A DNA stretch of 5,595 nucleotides, taken from an uncultured Lachnospiraceae bacterium (lineage in GTDB: Bacteria; Bacillota; Clostridia; Lachnospirales; Lachnospiraceae). Location of the stretch: NCBI GenBank assembly GCA_947628025.1, contig CANQYH010000219.1, forward strand, positions 1 to 5,595, given 5' to 3'. The translations under genes and the position numbers were made by a program. Of the stretch, positions 1-5,417 are shown piece after piece. Position 1 is the first letter of the stretch; every line of letters starts with the position of its first letter. The notes beneath the pieces were generated by a model, which did no database searches, had not been told where the DNA came from, and was given only the letters and a program-made list of their open reading frames with translations.

Positions 1-1582
1 CCGCCTTTCCGTACAGCGGGATGGATTTATGTCCTGACAGACCTACGGTCGTGGGACCGTGATCCCCGTAAGCGCCCGTATTGGAAATGGTATACAGATC
101 GATCCCGCGGATACGTCCGTCTTTCATCGCGCCCAGCCGTACATGCATCTCCATCTCATGGCGGGGCGTGGAAGCGGTCATACATTCCTCGCGGGTATAG
201 ATCATTTTACTGGGCTTCTTCGTCTTCCAGGTCACAAACGCCGGAAAGATCTCCGCCACCACGGTCTGCTTCGCGCCAAACCCGCCGCCGATCCTGGGCT
301 TGGTCACTCGGACCATCGACTGAGGGATTCCCAGCGCCGCGGCCACGATCCGGCGGCAGTGGAACACGATCTGGGTGGAACTGGTCACGTGGAGCCGCCC
401 GTAAGCGTCGATCGTGCAAAAAGCGCGGAACGTTTCCATCATCGTCTGCTGGGCCGCTTTCGTGTGATAGGTCCGGTCCAGGACAATATCACATTCGGAC
501 AGCACCTTATCGATATCGCCCCCGCGGCTCTCGTCATGGGCGCAGAGGTTTCTTTGGTTGTCCGCCCCCACCGGGCAAAGGCTCTCCCAGTTGTCTTCCG
601 GATGCACCAGAACCGGATTGTCGATCGCCGTATGGTAATCGAGAACCGGCGTGAGCACCTGATACTTCACCCTGATCAGCGCCAGCGCCCGGTCCACGCA
701 CTTTTCCGTTTCTCCGGCCACGATCGCTACCGGATCGCCCACATAGCGCACATGGCGGTCCAGAAGCAGCCGGTCGTGGGGACTGGCTTCCGGATACGTC
801 TGTCCGGCGCAGGTAAAACGCTTCGCATCCGCCGGTATATCTTCCCAGGTGTAAACCGCCTCCACGCCCGGCACTTTCATGGCCGCGGCCGTATCGATGC
901 GCTCGATCAGGGCGTGGGCGTGCGGAGAGCGCAGGACTTTCACGATCAGGCAATCGTCCGGCGCCAGATCGTCGGTATAGACCGGCTGGCCCGTGACCAG
1001 CTGCATGGCGTCCTTTTTGCGGACGGCTTTGTTGACCGCGTGCAGGGGCTGAGCAATCTCTTTCTCATGGTGAGTCTGGGGGGCCGGATCAGAGGCTTTC
1101 CCGCTTCCCGCCGTTGTCTCTCCGGCACGCATTTTTCTCCAGTCCAGAAAATTCAGCATCCCCCGCAGCTGTCCCTCATATCCCGAACACCTGCAAAGGT
1201 TGCCGGCCAGATACTCCCGGATCTCCTCAACGGACGGATCCGCATGGTCCCGGAACAGCGCCAGCGCATTCATGATAAATCCCGGATTGCAGAAACCGCA
1301 CTGTTCCGCCCCCTGATCCGCGATGAACGCGCCGAATTCTGCGGCTTCTTTCTGCAGGCCCTCCAGCGTCGTGACCTCCCGGCCATCCACGCGCGCCGCC
1401 AGCACGGAACACGAAAGGACCGGCTGCCCGTCCAGCCAGACCGTACACAAGCCGCAGCCGGAGGTCTCGCAGCCCCGTTTCACGCTGTAACAGCCGTGAG
1501 AACGGACCAGATCGATAAGAAGCAGGTCCGGCTCGATCTCCTGTGCTATCTTTTTGCCGTTTAATGCAAACTGTATCTTCAT
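1..1582 (-). CDS. Fused [2Fe-2S]/molybdopterin-binding subunit of an XdhD-like molybdenum hydroxylase (C-terminus cut by window edge)
   Basis: The frame is open from ATG 1582 to the left edge: 527 codons with no stop. Residues 1-75 are a plant-type ferredoxin domain with cluster cysteines C38, C43, C46 and C58. Residues 80-150 are the four-helix [2Fe-2S] domain with QCGFCNPGF (C95, C98) and CRC (C130, C132). All eight ligands are present. After a polar linker (about 152-178) comes the xanthine/aldehyde oxidoreductase hammerhead domain (about 195-310, SPHAHA and GDPVAIVAG), then the start of the Mo-cofactor domain, with STQ at 402-404 and GGGFGAK at 432-438. E. coli XdhD (YgfN) has the same fused layout at about 950 residues, so roughly 400 residues should lie outside. 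The enzyme should hydroxylate an organic substrate and pass electrons to the FAD subunit in the cytoplasm. Xanthine, another purine, an N-heterocycle or an aldehyde are all possible. The start has GGAGG four bases upstream and overlaps the preceding stop. Confidence 0.93.
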   Translation of the reverse strand, partial: MKIQFALNGKKIAQEIEPDLLLIDLVRSHGCYSVKRGCETSGCGLCTVWLDGQPVLSCSVLAARVDGREVTTLEGLQKEAAEFGAFIADQGAEQCGFCNPGFIMNALALFRDHADPSVEEIREYLAGNLCRCSGYEGQLRGMLNFLDWRKMRAGETTAGSGKASDPAPQTHHEKEIAQPLHAVNKAVRKKDAMQLVTGQPVYTDDLAPDDCLIVKVLRSPHAHALIERIDTAAAMKVPGVEAVYTWEDIPADAKRFTCAGQTYPEASPHDRLLLDRHVRYVGDPVAIVAGETEKCVDRALALIRVKYQVLTPVLDYHTAIDNPVLVHPEDNWESLCPVGADNQRNLCAHDESRGGDIDKVLSECDIVLDRTYHTKAAQQTMMETFRAFCTIDAYGRLHVTSSTQIVFHCRRIVAAALGIPQSMVRVTKPRIGGGFGAKQTVVAEIFPAFVTWKTKKPSKMIYTREECMTASTPRHEMEMHVRLGAMKDGRIRGIDLYTISNTGAYGDHGPTTVGLSGHKSIPLYGKA

Positions 1583-2433
1583 AATGCCTCCGTCAGAAAA
1601 TGTCCGGCCGCCCGGGACGCCAGCGTTTTCACCAGCTGGGTGCGGTAAACGGCGCTCCCCCGCAGATTGGAACCGGTTGGGATCCTCTCCGCCGCATAAG
1701 CGCCGATCGCCTCCGCGCGTTCCTGCGCAGCCGGGATCCTGCGGTTCCCATTCCCGTCATCCGCCGCGTCCCCGCTCGCCGCCGCGCCCAGCCCTGACAG
1801 CAAACCGTCCCGGTCCTCCAACAGCACCGCTTTCTGCGGCCTCGCGCCAAAACACAGGCGCAGGCCGCCGTCCTCCGTCAGCGCCGCCCCGCAGGTCAGC
1901 ACCGGGAAGTCCGTGTCCGTATTGCGGACCGACTGGTAATAGTATGTTTCTTTCTTCTTTCTCACGGCCACGCGTACCAGCACATCCCGGTCGTAGGGCA
2001 TTTTCGCAAAATCCGCAATCGGGACCACGCCGCCCTTATACAGTTCCACCTGCGCGTCCAGCATCATAAAGACCGTCAGCACGTCCGAAAATCCGTACCG
2101 CCCGAACAGACTGCCGCCCACGGTAGCCCCGTTTCGAAACTGCACTCCTACAATATGCCGGAGCGCCTCTTTCAGGGCCCCGTCCGTATAGGAGTTCAGC
2201 CCCGGGTGAGTCTCCAGCTGCCGCAGCGTGACCATGCTGCCGATCACAAAAGCATCCTCCCGCTCTTCGATCGTATCCAGCCCCAGCCCCGACAGATCGA
2301 TCGCGGTCTGTACCCGGCCCCGGCTCATTTTCAGCCACATCATGCCGCCGACGATCCGGTTGGATCTCTTCTGGTTCAGCTTCCACGCCTCTTCCAGACT
2401 CTCCGCTTTCCTGTATTCCCTGATCAAAATCAT
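1579..2433 (-). CDS. FAD-binding subunit of molybdenum hydroxylase (XdhB/YgfM/CoxM-like)
   Basis: This 284-residue protein has the usual length and architecture of the separate FAD subunit of molybdenum hydroxylases. The N-terminal FAD domain runs from about 1 to 170. Its first glycine motif is IVGGMMWLK (27-35), which departs from the more common AGG(T/Q)(D/S)L. The second is RNGATVGGSLFGRYGFSD (100-117), matching the conserved RNxATxGGxxxxxxxxSD signature. The C-terminal CO-dehydrogenase flavoprotein domain (about 175-280) ends with a recognisable RGSAVYRTQLVKTLASRA segment. It carries an Ala/Asp/Gly-rich insert at about 216-232. The protein should take electrons from the [2Fe-2S] clusters of the next gene and pass them to NAD or another acceptor. 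ATG 2433 is chosen because AGAGGAG lies seven bases upstream and the family-like sequence begins there. A GTG 29 codons upstream (2520) is in frame but lacks such a site. The stop overlaps the next start as ATGA. Confidence 0.93.
   Translation of the reverse strand: MILIREYRKAESLEEAWKLNQKRSNRIVGGMMWLKMSRGRVQTAIDLSGLGLDTIEEREDAFVIGSMVTLRQLETHPGLNSYTDGALKEALRHIVGVQFRNGATVGGSLFGRYGFSDVLTVFMMLDAQVELYKGGVVPIADFAKMPYDRDVLVRVAVRKKKETYYYQSVRNTDTDFPVLTCGAALTEDGGLRLCFGARPQKAVLLEDRDGLLSGLGAAASGDAADDGNGNRRIPAAQERAEAIGAYAAERIPTGSNLRGSAVYRTQLVKTLASRAAGHFLTEAL
1587..1591 (-). promoter_or_regulatory. Ribosome binding site of the [2Fe-2S]/Mo subunit
   Basis: GGAGG on the minus strand ends four bases before ATG 1582 and lies inside the last codons of the FAD-subunit gene. 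With the ATGA stop/start overlap (1582-1579), this fixes the start codon and implies coupled translation of the two subunits. Confidence 0.8.
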
Positions 2434-2612
2434 CCGTATGCTCCTCTTATTGCCGGATCGGGTCCCCCGCGCCGCGTTCCGATGGAGATCGTTTACACCG
2501 GCCTCCCATTGCCGCGGCACATTCCGTTCTATATGAAAAACGCCTCTTTGCGGGACAAGCTTCTTTCTGCCGGGAACATCCGCAGGCGTCTCGGGACCGC
2601 CGGACCATATTC
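2434..2612 (-). other. Long untranslated leader of the hydroxylase operon
   Basis: About 180 bases separate the candidate transcription start (near 2612) from the FAD-subunit ATG. No convincing gene lies here on either strand. Visible items are a short hairpin (GGCGGTC / GACGCC with a CCGA loop and one bulged G, 2585-2601), the direct repeat GGTCC-GGC-GGTCC (about 2594-2606), and a weak second promoter candidate (TTGTCC, 19-base spacer, TATAGA) ending near 2530. I do not recognise a purine or other named riboswitch core. The leader could hold a regulatory RNA or operator, but nothing proves it. Confidence 0.4.
2441..2447 (-). promoter_or_regulatory. Ribosome binding site of the FAD subunit
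   Basis: AGAGGAG on the minus strand ends seven bases before ATG 2433. It decides the start in favour of the 284-residue protein and against the longer in-frame GTG at 2520. Confidence 0.8.
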
Positions 2613-2618
2613 TTTCCT

Positions 2619-2647
2619 ATCTTACCATATTTCCCGCTGCAAATGAA
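2619..2647 (-). promoter_or_regulatory. Candidate promoter of the hydroxylase operon
   Basis: On the minus strand TTCATT (2647-2642) is followed by a 17-base spacer and TAAGAT (2624-2619). A TG one base ahead of the -10 gives an extended -10 element. The -35 is poor (three of six consensus bases), so the promoter may be weak or activator-dependent. It lies just after the terminator of the upstream small gene, which supports independent transcription of the hydroxylase genes. Confidence 0.5.
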
Positions 2648-2654
2648 CAGGAAT

Positions 2655-2711
2655 TTAACAAAATCCCCCGGATCCGCAGGTTTTCTCCGCACGGCGTGGT
2701 CTTCCGGGGAT
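2655..2711 (-). terminator. Rho-independent terminator after the small acidic protein gene
   Basis: On the minus strand ATCCCCGGA (2711-2703) pairs with TCCGGGGGAT (2673-2664), allowing one bulged G. ATTTTGTTAAA follows. The loop is about 29 bases, longer than usual, and may fold further. It begins seven bases beyond the stop of the 66-residue gene, where a terminator is expected. The long loop and interrupted T-run lower confidence. Confidence 0.6.
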
Positions 2712-2717
2712 CCGCTC

Positions 2718-2918
2718 TCATTCGGCGTCGTCCGTCACATACTCTGCCGTAAATTCCGCATTGATCTCGGAGATCTCTTTTTTACCGTCGATATAATCGC
2801 GGTACATATCCCAGAGATCGATGCCGCAGTCCTCCAGGCCGTCGTCTGCCGGAAGCCAGGCCCTGACCAGCTCGATGCGTTCTTCTTTCGTCGTGTCCTT
2901 GATCTTTGTGCTTTTCAT
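2718..2918 (-). CDS. Small acidic conserved-looking protein, 66 residues, function unknown
   Basis: The product is 66 residues with 19 Asp/Glu against 9 Lys/Arg, one Cys (C31, in LEDCGIDLWD), three Trp/Tyr-rich turns and no signal peptide or membrane segment. It is probably a soluble, mostly helical cytoplasmic protein. The N-terminal KIKDTTKEERIELVR and later YIDGKKEISEINAEF resemble a small protein family I recall from Lachnospiraceae, sometimes given an implausible purine-biosynthesis name. That is recollection, not a search result. ATG 2918 is chosen because the upstream in-frame ATG (2951) lies inside the -10 box of the promoter and would not be in the transcript. The ribosome binding site is weak (AGGGAAG, four bases from the ATG). 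With its own promoter and terminator, it forms a single-gene unit upstream of the hydroxylase operon. I assign no function. Confidence 0.75.
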   Translation of the reverse strand: MKSTKIKDTTKEERIELVRAWLPADDGLEDCGIDLWDMYRDYIDGKKEISEINAEFTAEYVTDDAE

Positions 2919-2946
2919 GATCGATCTTCCCTGCCTTTCTTTCCTT

Positions 2947-2975
2947 ATCATAACATAAATAAAGCGATCTGTAAA
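2947..2975 (-). promoter_or_regulatory. Near-consensus promoter of the small acidic protein gene
   Basis: On the minus strand TTTACA (2975-2970), a 17-base spacer and TATGAT (2952-2947) each match consensus at five of six positions. A TG one base before the -10 adds an extended element. Transcription should start near 2940, giving a leader of about 22 bases and excluding ATG 2951 as a start. Confidence 0.8.
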
Positions 2976-3053
2976 AAGGAATGTTCCAAAGCGGGCCGCA
3001 GATCCCGCAGCGCATTTAAAATACGAAACAGCGCCGGCGATCCATTTAGATGG
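2976..3053. other. Divergent intergenic gap between two promoters
   Basis: These 78 bases lie between the -35 boxes of the leftward small-gene promoter and the rightward transporter promoter. They hold no gene. Short inverted repeats are visible: GGAA-TG-TTCC (about 2979-2988), GCGGG-8-CCCGC (2991-3008) and CCAT-TTAG-ATGG (3042-3053, touching the rightward -35). Any of these could be an operator, but all are short enough to arise by chance. Confidence 0.35.
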
Positions 3054-3082
3054 TTGACATATCCGGACGCAGCTGATAGAAT
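3054..3082 (+). promoter_or_regulatory. Strong promoter of the ABC importer operon
   Basis: Perfect TTGACA (3054-3059), a 17-base spacer and TAGAAT (3077-3082) with an upstream TG give an extended, near-ideal housekeeping-sigma promoter. Transcription should start near 3089, leaving a leader of about 37 bases. That is too short for a cobalamin riboswitch. I see no clear Fur-type palindrome over it. Confidence 0.85.
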
Positions 3083-3125
3083 GTCGTTGTTGTTTTAAAA
3101 ATATAACGCTTGGGAGACTTCACTT

Positions 3126-4292
3126 ATGAAAAAAACACTGGCAATCCTACTGTCAACGGCCATAATCCTGCTGAGCGGGTGCGACAGCGGAAACGCGCCG
3201 TCTGCTTCCACCGCTGCGGAAACCATCGCCGCGGCCGCTATATCGGAAACCGTCGGCCAACCCGAAACCACCGCAGAAGAAACCTCTGCCGCTGCAAAAG
3301 AAAGCCCGGCCGAAACGCCGGCGGAAGAAACGCTTCCGGCCGCTGTAACCTATCCTGTAACCGTTACCGATCAGCTTGGACGCGAGGTTGTCATCGAACA
3401 GGAACCGGAAAAACTGGTCAGCGGCTATTATATTTCCACCAGCCTGCTGATCGCGCTCGGACTGGAAGACAAACTGACGGGCATCGAGGCCAAGGCCAAA
3501 AGCCGCAGCATTTACCGGCTGAGCGCTCCCCAGATCCTCGATCTGCCCAGCGTTGGCACCGCCAAGGAGTTCGATCTGGAGGGCTGCGCCGCCCTGGAGC
3601 CGGATCTGATCGTACTTCCGGCAAAATTAAAAACCGTGATCCCCTCCCTGGAAGAGCTGGGACTGACGGTCATCGCCGTCAATCCGGAAAGCAAGGCGCT
3701 CCTGGAGGAGGCCGTGACGCTTTTGGGAACCGCTACCAATACGGCCGCACGCGCCGCAGAACTGCTGGCTTTCCATGACCGGCAGCTAAAGCCCCTTACA
3801 GAGGCCCTGTCCGGCATCGGCTCCGATCAGGCGCCCTCCGTATATCTGGCCAGCAACAGTTCTCTTCTGGCCGCGGCCGGTCCCGCCATGTACCAGAACA
3901 GCCTGATCGAACAGGCCGCCGGTACAAACGCGGCGTCGGAGATCACCGCGGACTACTGGGCGGATATTTCTTACGAACAGCTGCTGGCATGGGACCCGGA
4001 ATATATCATTCTGGCTGCCGATGCGGAATATACGGTAGATTCCGTGCTTCAGGATGAAACTCTACGGGACTGCCGCGCGGTCGCAGCCGGAAACGTGTAC
4101 CAGTTCCCAAACGCCATCGAAGCCTGGGACAGCCCGGTCCCCAGCAGTATCCTCGGAAGCATGTGGCTGGCCAGCGTCATTCACCCGGATATTTATCCGG
4201 CGGACGGCTGGAAACAGGCCGTGACAGAATATTACGAGACATTTTATGATTTCACACCGGATCTGGAGAATCTGTACAGTACGGCGGAATAA
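3126..4292 (+). CDS. Class III (FecB/BtuF-like) metal-complex substrate-binding lipoprotein of an ABC importer
   Basis: The 388-residue protein starts with a lipoprotein signal peptide (MKK, hydrophobic core, lipobox LLSGC with C19 as the lipidated residue), so it should be anchored to the outer face of the cytoplasmic membrane. Residues 20-73 are a disordered Ala/Thr/Glu/Pro-rich linker. Residues 75-380 form a periplasmic-binding fold of the iron-siderophore/cobalamin/heme type: VTDQLGREVVI, VGTAKEFDLEGCAALEPDLIV and DISYEQLLAWDPEYII. E152 and E284 fall where each lobe of this family carries the glutamate that docks on the permease. The segment IEAWDSPVPSSILGSMWLA (331-349) is where ligand-contacting residues often occur. 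GGGAG-like GGGAG at 3112-3116 lies nine bases before the ATG. It is the first gene of the importer operon. The ligand is undecided: ferric siderophore, heme, cobalamin, or molybdate/tungstate as in MolA. Confidence 0.92.
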   Translation: MKKTLAILLSTAIILLSGCDSGNAPSASTAAETIAAAAISETVGQPETTAEETSAAAKESPAETPAEETLPAAVTYPVTVTDQLGREVVIEQEPEKLVSGYYISTSLLIALGLEDKLTGIEAKAKSRSIYRLSAPQILDLPSVGTAKEFDLEGCAALEPDLIVLPAKLKTVIPSLEELGLTVIAVNPESKALLEEAVTLLGTATNTAARAAELLAFHDRQLKPLTEALSGIGSDQAPSVYLASNSSLLAAAGPAMYQNSLIEQAAGTNAASEITADYWADISYEQLLAWDPEYIILAADAEYTVDSVLQDETLRDCRAVAAGNVYQFPNAIEAWDSPVPSSILGSMWLASVIHPDIYPADGWKQAVTEYYETFYDFTPDLENLYSTAE

Positions 4293-4294
4293 AA

Positions 4295-4323
4295 GCGGAC
4301 GGCAGGGCCGGAAAATGTTCCGC
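4295..4323 (+). other. Intercistronic hairpin between binding protein and permease
   Basis: GCGGA (4295-4299) pairs with TCCGC (4319-4323), with an inner CGG/CCG pair in the loop. No T-run follows, so it is not a full terminator. Such hairpins after binding-protein genes can stabilise the upstream message and give more binding protein than permease. That role is inferred here. The 51-base gap between the two genes is otherwise empty apart from the permease ribosome binding site AAAGGAG (4331-4337). Confidence 0.4.
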
Positions 4324-4343
4324 CTGTTAAAAAGGAGCTGACC

Positions 4344-5417
4344 ATGCGCAACCTCCAAAAACAAAACGCGGATCCGGACATATCTGCCGCCCGCAATCTG
4401 AAAAAGACGCAGGACCTCGTACTGTATATCTCCGCCGCCCTGCTCCTGGCCGCCTGCGCCGCTTCTCTCCTGGCGGGCAAATACCCGCTTTCCCTGAAGC
4501 GGATCCTTGCGGGCGACAATATGCAGGTGCGTGTCCTTTTGACGCTGCGGATCCCCCGCACGCTGATGGCTGTTCTGGGCGGATTCGCCCTCGGCGCGTC
4601 CGGCTATGTATTTCAGACCGTGTTCTGCAATCCGCTGGCCGCGCCGGATATGATCGGCGTTTCCTCCGGTGCCAGCGCCGGAGCTGCCTTTGCGATCCTT
4701 TTTCTCCCGGCAACCGCGTTCGCGGTCACATTGTCCGCGTTTGCGGGCGGGCTGCTGGCCGTGGGCACCGCTCTGGGACTGGCGTCCGCTTCCGGCGGCC
4801 TGAGCCTGCGCCGTCATTCTTCCGGAAACCATCGTTCATCCGGCAGCGCCGCCATCGTCCTCGCGGGCATCGCGGTCCACTCCCTGGCCCAAACCGTACT
4901 TATGATCCTGAAACTGACCGCCGACCCGGAGAAGCAGCTGGCCTCGATCGAATACTGGATCATGGGCAGCTTAAACGCGATCACTCTGAACCGGATCCCC
5001 TTTTACTGCATCGTTTGCGCCGCCGGACTCGCCGGTATTTTCCTGCTGCACCGTCAAATCCTGCTGCTGTCCGCAGACGATGCGGAAGCCCGGATGCTGG
5101 GCGTTCCCGTCGGGCCGATGCGCCTGCTGGTCCTCCTGCTGGCTACCCTTGTAGTCGCCTCCATTATCAGCGTCACCGGCGTGATCAGCTTCGTCGGGCT
5201 GCTGGCCCCGCATACCGCGCGTCTTCTGATGCGCGACAACCGTATGCACACGCTGACTCTGAGCGGCCTGCTGGGCGGCCTGCTGCTGACCGCCGCGGAC
5301 ATCCTGGCGCGCACCGCGGCCGCGTCCGAACTGCCGGTCAGCGTCTTCACTTCGCTGCTGGGCGCGCCGTTCCTGCTGTATCTGATCCTGGATGGAAACG
5401 GAGGTAACCGATCATGA
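4344..5417 (+). CDS. FecCD-family ABC importer permease
   Basis: This 357-residue, very hydrophobic protein has the family's usual length and motifs. LRIPRTLMAVLGGFALGASG (68-87) and NPLAAPDMIGVSSGAS (96-111) cover the second and third membrane spans. VLAGIAVHSL (172-181) and WIMGSLNAIT (205-214) follow. DAEARMLGV (246-254) lies in the cytoplasmic coupling loop that contacts the ATPase. The C-terminal block is FVGLLAPHTARLLM (283-296), then LPVSVFTSLLGAPFLLYLIL (330-349). About ten membrane helices are expected, and two copies should form the channel that receives ligand from the binding lipoprotein. The loop at 150-170 is enriched in Ser/Arg/His and looks longer than usual. AAAGGAG six bases upstream supports the start. 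Its stop overlaps the ATPase start as ATGA. Specificity (siderophore, heme, cobalamin, molybdate) cannot be read from the permease alone. Confidence 0.95.
   Translation: MRNLQKQNADPDISAARNLKKTQDLVLYISAALLLAACAASLLAGKYPLSLKRILAGDNMQVRVLLTLRIPRTLMAVLGGFALGASGYVFQTVFCNPLAAPDMIGVSSGASAGAAFAILFLPATAFAVTLSAFAGGLLAVGTALGLASASGGLSLRRHSSGNHRSSGSAAIVLAGIAVHSLAQTVLMILKLTADPEKQLASIEYWIMGSLNAITLNRIPFYCIVCAAGLAGIFLLHRQILLLSADDAEARMLGVPVGPMRLLVLLLATLVVASIISVTGVISFVGLLAPHTARLLMRDNRMHTLTLSGLLGGLLLTAADILARTAAASELPVSVFTSLLGAPFLLYLILDGNGGNRS
5400..5405 (+). promoter_or_regulatory. Ribosome binding site of the ATPase gene
   Basis: GGAGGT lies eight bases before ATG 5414, inside the last codons of the permease gene. 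It fixes the ATPase start and, with the ATGA overlap (5414-5417), indicates coupled translation. Confidence 0.8.

Noticed and set aside
1..1448. Several short minus-strand frames (207-419, 534-953, 946-1128, 1227-1448) suggesting a broken gene
   Set aside because: They are in other frames. The true frame from 1582 reads to the window edge with no stop and keeps motifs in order, so there is no frameshift.
59..1564. 501-codon open frame on the plus strand
   Set aside because: It lies entirely antisense to the fused Mo/Fe-S subunit, reads as Arg/His/Pro-rich sequence without domain character, and has no ribosome binding site. The minus strand carries the recognisable protein with all cluster motifs. 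The antisense openness is a by-product of GC-rich codon use.
2434..2520. 29-residue N-terminal extension of the FAD subunit from GTG 2520
   Set aside because: No ribosome binding site fits it, and the residues do not resemble the family. ATG 2433 has AGAGGAG at seven bases.
3083..3125. Cobalamin riboswitch before the importer
   Set aside because: The leader is only about 37 bases and lacks any B12-box-like sequence. A cobalamin riboswitch needs about 200 bases.
3110..3778. 222-codon plus-strand frame overlapping the binding-protein start
   Set aside because: It is a frame-shifted reading of the same DNA, Arg/Gly-rich. The lipoprotein frame has the signal peptide, lipobox and family motifs.
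4062..4832. 256-codon minus-strand frame across the binding-protein/permease junction
   Set aside because: It is antisense to two well-supported transporter genes, rich in Arg/Gly/Gln, with no ribosome binding site or recognisable domain.
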